Assembly (NCBI RefSeq): GCF_027923405.1 | Contig: NZ_BQYI01000001.1 | Location: 428,501-492,500, forward strand | Source of the DNA: Paenibacillus sp. YYML68 | GTDB lineage: Bacteria; Bacillota; Bacilli; Paenibacillales; NBRC-103111 | Length of the DNA stretch: 64,000 bases | Reading direction: 5' to 3' | Shown here: piece by piece, positions 42,102 to 50,622 of the stretch | How the letters are laid out: each line of letters opens with the position of its first letter | Numbering within the stretch: the first letter of the stretch is position 1 | Notes under the pieces: model-generated | Told to the model about the DNA's origin: nothing | The model's input: the letters and a program-made list of their open reading frames with translations, nothing else | Database searches by the model: none | Program-made: the position numbers and the translations under genes

Positions 42102-43754
42102 ATGAATGTGATGCTGCATCGATTTGATAAACGGGACACCGTTCTTATACTGGCTCATATCTTATTCGCCTTCTTCGCCTTGCTTCTAGGCGGCGTAGCA
42201 GGCCTGCTTCAGGGACTCGTACGCGGTGGGGCGAACGCACTGCCCTTCGGTATCGGCTACTACCAGCTGCTGACCGCGCACGGCGTGTTGATGGCGCTCG
42301 TGTTCACTACCTTTTTCATCATCGGCTTTATCTACGCTGGTATTGCACGAACGCTCGGGGGCAAGCTGCAGCAGCTGCCGCGCAAGCTCGGCTGGGTCGG
42401 CTTCGGCCTGATGACAGCCGGCGTCATGTGGGCGGTCGTACTGATCCTTCTGAACAAGGCGACCGTGCTCTATACCTTCTACGCACCGCTGAAGGCTTCG
42501 CCCTGGTTCTATGTCGCGCTGGTGCTGCTCGTTGTCGGAAGCTGGATGAGCGGCTTCGGCGTCTTCCTGAATTACCGTTACTGGAAGAAGACAAATCCGG
42601 GTCAAACGACACCGCTCTTCGCCTTCATGGCGGTCATCACTATGGCTATGTGGCAGATCGCAACGATCGGCGTCGCGATCGAGGTGCTGTTCCAGCTCAT
42701 TCCATGGTCGTTCGGCTGGGTAGATACGGTTAACGTCGTGCTGAGCCGTACATTGTTCTGGTACTTCGGGCATCCGCTTGTTTACTTCTGGCTGCTGCCT
42801 GCCTACATGTGCTGGTATGTCGTCATCCCGAAGGTGATCGGCGGCAAGCTGTTCAGTGATGCGCTGGCAAGGTTATCCTTCATCATGTTCCTGCTCTTCT
42901 CCATTCCGGTCGGCTTTCACCATCAGCTGATGGAGCCTGGCATCTCGAATATATGGAAATTCGTTCAAGTTGTGCTAACCTTCATGGTCGTAATTCCTTC
43001 GCTGATGACAGCCTTCTCTCTGTTCGCCACATTCGAAATGCACGGTCGCTCCGTCGGAGCCCGCGGGCTATTCGGCTGGTTCCGTAAGCTGCCGTGGAAC
43101 GATGTCCGCTTCTTCGCTCCTTTCATGGGCATGCTGATCTTTATCCCTGCCGGAGCGGGCGGACTCGTCAATGCGAGCCACGAGCTCAACGCGGTCATAC
43201 ACAACACGCTGTGGGTGCCCGGGCACTTTCACTTGACGGTCGCAAGCTCCGTCGCCTTAACGTTCTTCGGCATTACGTACTGGCTTATTCCGGCCGTGAC
43301 CGGCCGTGAATTGACGCCGCTGATGCACAAGCTTGGCATTGCCCAGACCTGGGTGTGGATCGTTGGTATGTTCCTGATGTCCGGCGCGATGCATACGGTT
43401 GGTCTGATGGGCTCACCGCGCAGAACCGCCTACACAACATACCAGGATCATCCGGATGCCGTGCTGTGGATGCCGTACCATGTCGTGATGGCGATCGGTG
43501 GAACGATTCTGTTCATCGGCGTGCTGATGATGCTGATTAACATCTTCGGCCTGCTCAGCTCCTCGAACGGCCGGGTCGAGCAGTTCCCGATTGCTGAGGC
43601 GAGTGAAGGGGCGGAGAAGCCACCGGCCATCTTCGAACGCTGGGGCGTCTGGATTGGCATATTAGTTTTTCTGATTCTGTTTGCGTATACGGTTCCTATT
43701 ATGGAAATCATTCAGCATCCAGGCTTCGGGTCAAAGGGCTTCAAGACGTGGTAA
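42102..43754 (+). CDS. ba3-type cytochrome c oxidase subunit I
   Basis: 550 residues from the ATG with AAAAGGAGC 9 bases upstream. Polytopic haem-copper oxidase (~13 helices). Conserved His residues: helix 2 TAHGVLMAL (low-spin haem), WYFGHPLVYFWLLPAYMCWY (CuB His crosslinked to Tyr region, with VYF as in B-type enzymes), the FHHQ pair for CuB, and HFHLTV near the C-terminus (haem ligands). Lacks the D-channel residues of A-type enzymes as far as can be read. High-affinity O2 reduction coupled to proton pumping, consistent with expression at low O2 from an Fnr promoter. Confidence 0.93.
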   Translation: MNVMLHRFDKRDTVLILAHILFAFFALLLGGVAGLLQGLVRGGANALPFGIGYYQLLTAHGVLMALVFTTFFIIGFIYAGIARTLGGKLQQLPRKLGWVGFGLMTAGVMWAVVLILLNKATVLYTFYAPLKASPWFYVALVLLVVGSWMSGFGVFLNYRYWKKTNPGQTTPLFAFMAVITMAMWQIATIGVAIEVLFQLIPWSFGWVDTVNVVLSRTLFWYFGHPLVYFWLLPAYMCWYVVIPKVIGGKLFSDALARLSFIMFLLFSIPVGFHHQLMEPGISNIWKFVQVVLTFMVVIPSLMTAFSLFATFEMHGRSVGARGLFGWFRKLPWNDVRFFAPFMGMLIFIPAGAGGLVNASHELNAVIHNTLWVPGHFHLTVASSVALTFFGITYWLIPAVTGRELTPLMHKLGIAQTWVWIVGMFLMSGAMHTVGLMGSPRRTAYTTYQDHPDAVLWMPYHVVMAIGGTILFIGVLMMLINIFGLLSSSNGRVEQFPIAEASEGAEKPPAIFERWGVWIGILVFLILFAYTVPIMEIIQHPGFGSKGFKTW

Positions 43755-43805
43755 GAGTATCGACAATCACAAGAAGGCCATCATAGGAATATGCACGGCT
43801 GAGAG

Positions 43806-43838
43806 TAAGGAAAAGCTTCGTAACGAAGCTTTTCCTTA
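43806..43838 (+). terminator. Terminator of the oxidase operon
   Basis: Perfect 15-bp stem TAAGGAAAAGCTTCG / CGAAGCTTTTCCTTA with a TAA loop, T-rich 3' arm. Confidence 0.75.
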
Positions 43839-43847
43839 GCCTAACAA

Positions 43848-43863
43848 TGTGAAAAAAATCACG
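43848..43863 (+). promoter_or_regulatory. Fnr-type site upstream of the first hemerythrin gene
   Basis: TGTGAAAAAAATCACG matches TGTGA-N6-TCACA at 9/10 half-site bases, ~90 bp before the gene at 43950. The -10 expected 30 bases downstream is weak (TACCAC, 43888-43893). Confidence 0.65.
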
Positions 43864-43949
43864 TAGATAAAGCTCGCTACGCTGCCGTACCACTCGGCTG
43901 GATCAAGGCTTATTTACACATTACGAACTCACAGGGGAGGCGCTAAAGG

Positions 43950-44468
43950 ATGATTATACAGGATATGACGTTGTCATGGGAGAGGCTGAACAATGAGCAT
44001 GCTGTCTTGAATGAAATGGTTGCGGAGCTTGAGAAGGATGCGAAGGAAACGATGCAGCTCGAAGGGGAGCTTCTACATAGTCTGACGGAGCAGCTGCGGA
44101 TGAAGGCCGTAGGCTTGCTGACCGAGCTGGAATATCACTCGGAATGGGAGGCGAGCGACCTGTTCCCGAAGCTGACGGATCATTACAATACGCCGGAGGG
44201 CCATCAGATTATTACGTCGTTATGGATGCTTGAGAAGGAGCACGAGCTCACGCATGAATACTTCCAATCGTTCTTCGAGGAGCTCGACCGATTGCTGGAT
44301 AACAGCTCTGCTGCCGACCTGCCACGGGCTGTTAATGACCTGTTGACCGCCTGCAGGCTGGTCAGAGAGCATCTGATGGCCGAAGAAGAGACGCTCCTAC
44401 CGTTTATGGAGGCGGAACTGCGTCTGGAGGACGTTCTGTCCATTCCTGTGACCTGCGTCACTGTGTGA
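43950..44468 (+). CDS. Hemerythrin HHE-domain protein 1
   Basis: 172 residues, all-helical. Iron-ligand candidates of the HHE fold: His in NNEHAVLNEMV, His in ELEYHSEWEASDLFP, His residues in EKEHELTHEYF, and the C-terminal REHLMAEEETLLPFME. Such proteins bind O2 or NO at a di-iron site, or help repair Fe-S clusters. A paralogue lies at 54686-55231. Natively it would be 57 bp upstream of the nitrate reductase genes, so it was probably the first gene of that operon before the IS insertion. Confidence 0.85.
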   Translation: MIIQDMTLSWERLNNEHAVLNEMVAELEKDAKETMQLEGELLHSLTEQLRMKAVGLLTELEYHSEWEASDLFPKLTDHYNTPEGHQIITSLWMLEKEHELTHEYFQSFFEELDRLLDNSSAADLPRAVNDLLTACRLVREHLMAEEETLLPFMEAELRLEDVLSIPVTCVTV

Positions 44469-44496
44469 CCCTACTCAATTGTGGTCTAATACAGCT

Positions 44497-44505
44497 ATAG
44501 AACTT
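44497..44505 (+). repeat. Target-site duplication, left copy
   Basis: ATAGAACTT, identical to 45980-45988, directly abutting the left end of the IS4-family element. Confidence 0.95.
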
Positions 44506-45979
44506 CAGTAGCGTTGCATAAATCATGACATCTAAAATGGTGGAATATTCAGAAATTAGTTTTCAAATTCCAAGGGCCAAAAACTTACGGGGTACCCCTG
44601 AAACAGGCAGTTGCTGTCCATTTGTAATATTCATCCTTTTCAAGTTGATGATTGGTTTTTTTCGACTTAGGCGACTTACTGGTCTTTCTGTTTCTTCTGT
44701 CGCCCTCTCGAAGTTCGACTTGGTTTTCGCTCTACTGCTGCGACCATCCTCAGCCACGGTTGCCACATGAGTTCTTTCAAAGCCTCAATGAGTTCCGTTA
44801 ACGTTCGACTCGTTCCCAGTTCTAGCTTCATAAGCAGCAGCAAGCAGTATGCAATTAAACAGATCCAAATCTGATTCATCACTGCGTTCTCGCTGTCACC
44901 GTAAAAACAGGTTAGCTTCAGGTTCTGCTTGACCCACCGGAAGAACATCTCGATCTGCCAGCGGCTACGATACAGGTCACCAAGCTCTTCTGCCGTCAGG
45001 TCGAACCGATTCGTAATGATACGGACCTCATTACCGCGACCGTCTGTGGTGACGATCATACGAAGGGGGTGCTGCATGCGCTTGTGAGCTTTGCCTAGCA
45101 CGACTTTGACATCGCGGATGATGTCTGAATCTGTGTTCACCGAAAGTTCTTCCACTTCTTCGACAACAGCATTGTCCTTTAATCGTGATACGAATCGAAT
45201 GCCACGCTCGCAGTAACTGTCGTATTTGCCGTAGTCCAGATACCCGCGGTCCATCAGATACGTGACGTCCGACTCATCGATCAGGACGTCCATTTGGCTG
45301 CGGTCTGCGGGCCTTGCAGGCGTAACCACTGCCTTATCCGGATAAACATGGTCGGGGTCAGCAAATGCCACTCGCAGGTGCAGTTTCACGCCTGCTTTCG
45401 TTTTTCGGAAAGTCGCCCATTTATACCGCTGTAGGCAAACGCTGATCGTAGAAGAGTCTATAATCTTGACCGTTCCGATGCGCCCTGATATCGGCCTAGC
45501 ATCTCGATGCAACTGTGTAATGAGATTACAAAGGATGGCTTGAAGTACTTCTGGGTCCAGTTGATTATTTTTACGGGACAACTGGGATGCACTGATCGAA
45601 GCAATGCCGAGTTGCTTTTGAAATTCCTCGTCGTGCTCCAGCTTTCGCATGATGGAACGAAGACCCTTTCGCTTCTCTAACTGTGCTTCGATGAAGATGT
45701 ACAGAAAGACTAAGGTGTCGAGCTTTTTCACATAACGGTCGAGCGTAGTCGTGCTTTGCCAATTCGGGATGATGTTTGGATTTATTGGTGCAACCCATTT
45801 ACCAAATGCAGAAAATAGTGTATCCTTGTCCATGCGTATCTCCTAAGTTAGGGATTTGGACAGGGCTACCTGTTACCCTAATTTTAGGAGTTTTTTGTTA
45901 CAGAGTACGACCTATTTATTACAATAATAGCACAATTTGTCCAATCTGTTCGCGTGTTAGTTTTTATGCAACGCTACTG
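44506..45979 (-). mobile_element. Intact IS4-family insertion sequence
   Basis: 1474 bp with perfect 17-bp terminal inverted repeats CAGTAGCGTTGCATAAA (44506-44522 and its complement ending at 45979), one full-length transposase gene, and a 9-bp target duplication. All hallmarks of a recent transposition. Two truncated relatives lie at 15071-15446 and 22684-23410. Confidence 0.97.
44676..45833 (-). CDS. IS4-family transposase
   Basis: 385 residues, apparently intact. DDE transposase with Asp in VKIIDSSTISVCLQRYKW, Asp in TYLMDRGYLDYGKYDSYC, and the IS4 signature around the catalytic Glu (LYRSRWQIEMFFRWVKQNLK: Y-x2-R-x3-E-x6-K). The N-terminal dimerisation/DNA-binding region (RKGLRSIMRKLEHDEEFQKQ) and a very basic C-terminal tail are present. 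Oriented against the surrounding nitrate reductase operon. Confidence 0.95.
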   Translation of the reverse strand: MDKDTLFSAFGKWVAPINPNIIPNWQSTTTLDRYVKKLDTLVFLYIFIEAQLEKRKGLRSIMRKLEHDEEFQKQLGIASISASQLSRKNNQLDPEVLQAILCNLITQLHRDARPISGRIGTVKIIDSSTISVCLQRYKWATFRKTKAGVKLHLRVAFADPDHVYPDKAVVTPARPADRSQMDVLIDESDVTYLMDRGYLDYGKYDSYCERGIRFVSRLKDNAVVEEVEELSVNTDSDIIRDVKVVLGKAHKRMQHPLRMIVTTDGRGNEVRIITNRFDLTAEELGDLYRSRWQIEMFFRWVKQNLKLTCFYGDSENAVMNQIWICLIAYCLLLLMKLELGTSRTLTELIEALKELMWQPWLRMVAAVERKPSRTSRGRQKKQKDQ

Positions 45980-45988
45980 ATAGAACTT
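45980..45988 (+). repeat. Target-site duplication, right copy
   Basis: ATAGAACTT, identical to 44497-44505, directly after the right end of the element and 20 bp before the start codon at 46009. Confidence 0.95.
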
Positions 45989-46008
45989 GAAAGTGAGGAG
46001 CAATGATC

Positions 46009-47049
46009 ATGGATCAAGCATTCGCCTCCAGATGGGCCCGCAATATGTTCCTGACGGTTTGCGGCCTACTTATTCTCATGTATATCGGTTCCCGAATGTT
46101 CACGCATATAGACCTTGCCCTATATGGGTACATGGTTGGGACGGTCGTCTTCATCGGCGGCTCCTTCTACCGCTTCATGGCATGGGCAGACCGGCCGCCT
46201 ACCCGCATCATCCTGACCAAGGGAATCAAGCTGCTGGGCAGGCGCTCGACGCCGCGAACGGCGACGGAGCAGCTGGTCACTTACAGATTCATCTGGAATC
46301 GGGGCTGGTACCGCTGGCTGCAGCATATTCTGCTCGGCTGGGGCTGTCTGCTCTCCTGCTTCGTTACCTTCCCGCTCGTATTCGGTTGGATGTACTTCAC
46401 GATGGAGGATAACGGCTATTATACGGTCGTCGGCTTCGGACTGGATCTGATGCGGGTGAAGGCAGACGGCATGATCGCATTCCTCTTCTACAATGCGCTC
46501 AACATCACGGCCATGATGGTCATCGCAGGCGTATGCATGGCGCTTCGCCGCCGTCTTGGGAGCATGCAGGCCCGTGCGGAGCAGACCTTCGCCTACGATT
46601 TCCTGCCGCTTTATCTGCTGCTGTTTATCTCAGTCACAGGGCTGCTGCTGACGGTTAGCAACGTATTCCTCGGTGGCTTCGGCCATCCTGTGATGTCACT
46701 CATTCATCAATGGTCCGTCATAATTACGCTGATCTATCTGCCGTTCGGCAAGCTGGCGCACATTCCGTTCCGCCCAATGAGCGTGCTCGCCCGCAGCTAC
46801 CGTGAGCATTACGGCCAGCAAGCTCCGCTTGCCTGCAAGGTTTGCGCGTCTCCGTTCGTATCGGTTGAGCAATCTGGCGACGTCGTAGAGGTGCTGAAGC
46901 AGAGCGGGCTCGACTTCCGCACGCCGGAGGGCTATCATCTGGCCGAGCTGTGTCTGCCCTGCCGCCGCAAGTATCGCATGTCCCGGTTCACTGGTATTGC
47001 TACTCATGAGATTCGCGTCAAGGAGGCTAATCAGAATGCTGAAGGCTGA
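46009..47049 (+). CDS. Cytochrome-b-like membrane subunit of the nitrate reductase complex
   Basis: 346 residues from the ATG with GAGGAG at 8 bases. About six membrane helices; His in helix-rich segments (WLQHILLGWG, then HPVMSLIHQWSVI and GKLAHIPFRP) are candidate haem ligands, as in quinol-oxidising NarI/NrfD-like cytochromes. The cytosolic C-terminal ~70 residues carry two Cys pairs (CKVC and CLPC) that may bind metal or contact the Fe-S partner. No exact family recognised. First gene of the Mo-enzyme operon; 14-bp overlap with the catalytic subunit. Confidence 0.72.
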   Translation: MDQAFASRWARNMFLTVCGLLILMYIGSRMFTHIDLALYGYMVGTVVFIGGSFYRFMAWADRPPTRIILTKGIKLLGRRSTPRTATEQLVTYRFIWNRGWYRWLQHILLGWGCLLSCFVTFPLVFGWMYFTMEDNGYYTVVGFGLDLMRVKADGMIAFLFYNALNITAMMVIAGVCMALRRRLGSMQARAEQTFAYDFLPLYLLLFISVTGLLLTVSNVFLGGFGHPVMSLIHQWSVIITLIYLPFGKLAHIPFRPMSVLARSYREHYGQQAPLACKVCASPFVSVEQSGDVVEVLKQSGLDFRTPEGYHLAELCLPCRRKYRMSRFTGIATHEIRVKEANQNAEG

Positions 47050-49240
47050 TCACGGCGTGAAGCCGATTGAGAATAAGCATCATCCGGGCGAGAAGCTCGT
47101 AGAGACGCATTGCTCGTACTGCGGCATGCAGTGCGGCATGAACCTGCGGGTGAGCACCGCTACGAACAAAATTATCGGCGTCGAGCCGCGCTATGACTGG
47201 CCGGTGACGCTCGGGAAAATGTGCCCGAAGGGGGTCACGGCATATCAGCAAACGAACCATGACGACCGTCTGCTCCGTCCGCTGATTCGCGACGACCGGT
47301 CGCTGAGGGGAACGAAGAACGGGTTCCGCGAGGCGTCCTGGGAGGAGGCCTACGCGTTGATCGTGCGTCGCTTCCAGGAGCTGCAGACAGCTTACGGTAA
47401 AGACTCGCTGTCGGTGTTCAGCGGCGTGTCGATGACCAACGAGAAGTGCTACTTGACCGGCAAGTTCGCCCGCGTGGCGCTACAGACACGCTACATCGAT
47501 TACAACGGCCGATTCTGCATGTCAAGCGCAGCTGCCGGCTTCATGCGCACATTCGGCGTCGATCGCGGCTCCACGATTCCTTGGACGGATCTGAATGAAA
47601 CGGATTGCTTGTTCATCGCCGGTAGCAATACGGCGGAGTGCCATCCGACCTCGATGTTCCGTGTGTGGGAGATGCAGAGCCGCGGCGGCTACCTGATCGT
47701 AGTCGACCCGCGGGCAACGCCGCTTGCCCGCCGGGCCGATCTTCATCTGGATCTGCGTCCGGGAACGGATCTGGCGCTGGCCAATTGCATGGTGCATCTT
47801 CTGCTCGAAGGGGGCTATGCGGATCGTGCATTCATCGAGGCGCATACAACCGGCTATGACGAAATGGTAGAGGTCGTGAAGCTCTTTACCCCTGAATATA
47901 CAAGTGAAATTACCGGTGTCGCCCCGGAGAAGCTGATTCGGGCCGCGGAATTGTACGGCAAGGCGCCGAATGCGGTCGTCATGTTCGCCCGCGGTATTGA
48001 GCAGCAGCATAAGGGTGCGGACAATGTGTCGGCGTATACGAATATGAGCCTGGTTACCGGTAAGATCGGCCGTCCGAGATCGGGCGTCGCTACCTTCACT
48101 GGACAGGGGAACGGGCAGGGCGGGCGTGAGCACGGGCAGAAGTCCGATGCGCTGCCGGGCTATCGGAAGATCACCAACCCCAAGCATGTGGAGGAGGTCA
48201 GCAACGTATGGGGCATTGAGCCGGAGGAGATGCCGCAGGCGGGTGTGTCCGCCTACGAAATGTTCGGACTGATGAGCGACAAGACGATACGTGGCTTATA
48301 CCTGCTCTGCTCGAATCCTGCCGTATCGGCCCCGAACCTGAACGAGGTACGCGCAGCGATGATGGCGCTCGACTTCATGGTCTGCGCGGATATGTTCCTG
48401 TCCGAATCAGCCGAGTTCGCCGACGTCATCCTTCCTTCGACGACCTGGTCGGAGGATGAAGGCACCGTCACCAATCTGGAGGGCCGAACGATCAAGATTA
48501 ACAAGGCGCAGGAGCCGCTCGGCGAATCGAAGCCGGATTGGCTCATGCAGGTCGAGCTGGCGGAGCGTCTGGGACGGGGCAACTATTTCGCCCACTTGCG
48601 CACGCCCAGAGCGATCAACGACGAGTTCCGACTTGCCTCCAAGGGCGGCTATGCTGATTATTACGGCGCGACCTGGGAGAAGATCGATCGGCAGCAGGGT
48701 GTATTCTGGCCTTGCCGTAGCGAGGATGACCCGGGAACGCCTCATATGTTCCTGGATAAGAAGTTTTATCACCCGGACACGCGTGCGAAGCTGTGCGCCC
48801 TGCCTTACCGACCGCCGGCTGAGGAGCCGTGTGGTGAATATCCGCTGAGGCTGACGACGGGCCGAGTTGTTTATCATTATTTGTCGGGCAACCAAACACG
48901 CCGCATTCCTTTCCTGCGGGATATGTGCCCTGAGCCGTTCGTTGAGGTGCATCCAGAGACAGCGGCGAAGTACGGTATTAGGCATGAGCAGTTGATTCGG
49001 CTGTATACCCGACGCGGAGAAGCGGTGTTTAAGGTGAAAATAACGGAAGCGATTCGTCCCGATACGGTCTTCGTGCCCTATCACTTCGGACATGAGCAGT
49101 CGGTCAACCTGCTCACGATCGCGGCACTGGACCCGATGTCCCGCATGCCGGAGTTCAAAGTATGTGCGGCGCAAATCGAACGTATCTCCTTACAGTGGCT
49201 GGTCGAACAACATGTGCACAGGCTGGAGGTGGAGAGATGA
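47036..49240 (+). CDS. Molybdopterin oxidoreductase, nitrate reductase catalytic subunit (NasC/NarB-like)
   Basis: 734 residues from the ATG after AAGGAGG. N-terminal 4Fe-4S site CSYCGMQC...GKMCPKG, then the bis-MGD domains. Cys in GRFCMSSAAAGFMRTFG is at the Mo-ligand position of NapA/Nas-type nitrate reductases. FTGQGNGQGGREHGQ, CSNPAVSAPN, and the C-terminal molydopterin-binding domain (LRLTTGRVVYHYLSGNQTRR) are canonical. No Tat signal, so cytosolic. Together with the membrane, ferredoxin and Rieske partners it probably works as a quinol-linked respiratory reductase rather than assimilatory; nitrate as substrate is inferred from family, narK and mobA. Confidence 0.87.
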   Translation: MLKADHGVKPIENKHHPGEKLVETHCSYCGMQCGMNLRVSTATNKIIGVEPRYDWPVTLGKMCPKGVTAYQQTNHDDRLLRPLIRDDRSLRGTKNGFREASWEEAYALIVRRFQELQTAYGKDSLSVFSGVSMTNEKCYLTGKFARVALQTRYIDYNGRFCMSSAAAGFMRTFGVDRGSTIPWTDLNETDCLFIAGSNTAECHPTSMFRVWEMQSRGGYLIVVDPRATPLARRADLHLDLRPGTDLALANCMVHLLLEGGYADRAFIEAHTTGYDEMVEVVKLFTPEYTSEITGVAPEKLIRAAELYGKAPNAVVMFARGIEQQHKGADNVSAYTNMSLVTGKIGRPRSGVATFTGQGNGQGGREHGQKSDALPGYRKITNPKHVEEVSNVWGIEPEEMPQAGVSAYEMFGLMSDKTIRGLYLLCSNPAVSAPNLNEVRAAMMALDFMVCADMFLSESAEFADVILPSTTWSEDEGTVTNLEGRTIKINKAQEPLGESKPDWLMQVELAERLGRGNYFAHLRTPRAINDEFRLASKGGYADYYGATWEKIDRQQGVFWPCRSEDDPGTPHMFLDKKFYHPDTRAKLCALPYRPPAEEPCGEYPLRLTTGRVVYHYLSGNQTRRIPFLRDMCPEPFVEVHPETAAKYGIRHEQLIRLYTRRGEAVFKVKITEAIRPDTVFVPYHFGHEQSVNLLTIAALDPMSRMPEFKVCAAQIERISLQWLVEQHVHRLEVER

Positions 49241-49800
49241 GGCAGCATCTATATATCGAAATGGACAACTGCATCGGCTGTCGGGGTTGTTTAGCCGCCT
49301 GTACGCAATGCGGCGGACACGAGGAGCGTAACCGTAATTACGTCCTCGACGTGAATCCGCTCGTCGATCGGCAGACGATTCCGCTGATGTGTCTGCACTG
49401 CGTTAACCCTGCTTGTGCCCGCAGCTGTCCGGCGCAGGCGATTCAGGTGACACCGGAGGGTGCGGTGCTGTCCGCACTTGTGGAGAAGTGCATCGGCTGT
49501 CAGAACTGTACAATTGCATGCCCATATGGGATACCGAAATTTGATGAACAGCAAAATTTAATGTACAAGTGCGATCTGTGCTACGACCGGACGAAGGACG
49601 GTATCCCGCCGATGTGCGCTTCGGTATGTCCGACGAATACGCTGCAGTGGCTTACGGAGGAGGAGCTGCAGGCGCGACACAACCGGCACACCTTAGGGCA
49701 ATGGACGGCCAGCCGTCTGCCGGACGATCCGCTTACAGGGGAGACGAATGTGAAGATTTCGTTGCCGGGCATTGTGTCAGGCATGCAGAAGCGGTATTAA
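49237..49800 (+). CDS. Four-cluster ferredoxin-like subunit (NrfC/NarH/DmsB type)
   Basis: 187 residues; the ATG overlaps the TGA of the catalytic gene (ATGA) and follows GGAGGTGGAGAG. Four 4Fe-4S motifs: CIGCRGCLAAC, CLHCVNPACARSCP, CIGCQNCTIACPYG and CDLCYDRTKDGIPPMCASVC. Transfers electrons between the membrane cytochrome and the Mo subunit. A longer in-frame upstream extension overlaps the preceding gene and is not used. Confidence 0.92.
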   Translation: MRQHLYIEMDNCIGCRGCLAACTQCGGHEERNRNYVLDVNPLVDRQTIPLMCLHCVNPACARSCPAQAIQVTPEGAVLSALVEKCIGCQNCTIACPYGIPKFDEQQNLMYKCDLCYDRTKDGIPPMCASVCPTNTLQWLTEEELQARHNRHTLGQWTASRLPDDPLTGETNVKISLPGIVSGMQKRY

Positions 49801-49826
49801 ATGTTCAGGAATGGAGGCGTACTAGA

Positions 49827-50363
49827 ATGAGCCACAAGAAGGATCAGGGCATGGATCCCGTTCCGCCGCAAGACGATAAATACACGCACAATATTCGACG
49901 TGACAACGAACGGCGATTGGACCGTCGCGGCTTCATGAAGACGATGGTCGGCGCAGCAGGTGTATTCGCCGTCTCCACGCTGCCGTGGGGCGCGATTGCG
50001 GCCAAGGAGCTGGTAACGGGCAGGCGGCGGACGTTTCCCAAGCGTAAGATTGTAGAGGTCGGCAAGCTTGCAGTTGGAGAGGCGGCACAGTTCGCCTACC
50101 CGGGTGAGCATGATTCTGCCTTGATTGTGCGTCTTGCTGATGGAGAGTATAAGGCTTACCACAATGCCTGCACGCACCTGAAATGTCCGGTGTTCTGGAG
50201 CAAGGACAAGGGAGAGCTCGTCTGTCCGTGTCACCATGGCATTTTCGATGTGCGCACTGGTGCGCCACTGCAGGGACCTCCGAAGCGGCCGTTGCCTGAG
50301 ATTGAGCTGACCATTGAGCAGGATGCGGTATATGCCACTGGGGTTAAGCGCTATGAAGCGTAG
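49827..50363 (+). CDS. Tat-exported Rieske 2Fe-2S protein
   Basis: 178 residues from the ATG after ATGGAGGCG. Twin-arginine signal RRLDRRGFMKTMVGAAGVFA, then a hydrophobic helix that may remain as an anchor, and a Rieske domain (~70-175) with the cluster motifs CTHLKCPV and CPCHHG. Resembles the QcrA/Rieske part of bc complexes, but there is no cognate cytochrome b/c gene pair here. Its place inside the nitrate reductase operon implies an extracytoplasmic electron-transfer role for that complex. An alternative upstream start overlaps the ferredoxin gene and is rejected. Confidence 0.9.
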   Translation: MSHKKDQGMDPVPPQDDKYTHNIRRDNERRLDRRGFMKTMVGAAGVFAVSTLPWGAIAAKELVTGRRRTFPKRKIVEVGKLAVGEAAQFAYPGEHDSALIVRLADGEYKAYHNACTHLKCPVFWSKDKGELVCPCHHGIFDVRTGAPLQGPPKRPLPEIELTIEQDAVYATGVKRYEA

Positions 50364-50541
50364 CTACGTAGGTGTCATTATGCTAAGCGTTGTGCTGCTG
50401 CTGAACATCGTGTTCACCCAGCAGGTTGTCCATGCTTTTTATTTCGAGAAGTATGGGCTTGTACTCATTTATGCCGGCTTGAATATCGTCTTGCTTCCAT
50501 TTGCGGTCTGGATGTACCGGCGCGAACGGAACTACGGTTAG
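50353..50541 (+). CDS. Small two-helix membrane protein of the nitrate reductase operon
   Basis: 62 residues: a basic start (MKRSYVG), helix 1 (~6-23) and helix 2 (~34-52), and a basic C-terminus (YRRERNYG). The start overlaps the Rieske stop by 11 bp, so it belongs to the operon. No family recognised; could be an accessory subunit of the membrane complex. Confidence 0.62.
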   Translation: MKRSYVGVIMLSVVLLLNIVFTQQVVHAFYFEKYGLVLIYAGLNIVLLPFAVWMYRRERNYG

Positions 50542-50583
50542 AGAACGGGTTCAAGTTCAGCGTGCAGGTCGTAAAGGAAATGG

Positions 50584-50589
50584 TATAAT
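50584..50589 (+). promoter_or_regulatory. -10 box of the truncated haemoglobin gene
   Basis: Perfect TATAAT 34 bases before the ATG. No good -35 and no Fnr palindrome at the matching distance, so an unidentified activator is possible. Confidence 0.45.
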
Positions 50590-50622
50590 AGTTTATATGT
50601 GGATAAAAAGGGGTGATTATGT

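Noticed and set aside
44464..44479. Fnr-like TGTGACCCTACTCAAT overlapping the hemerythrin stop codon
   Set aside because: Right half-site matches only 3/5 and the nearest -10-like sequence (TATAGA) is 5 bases off the geometry seen at the other sites.
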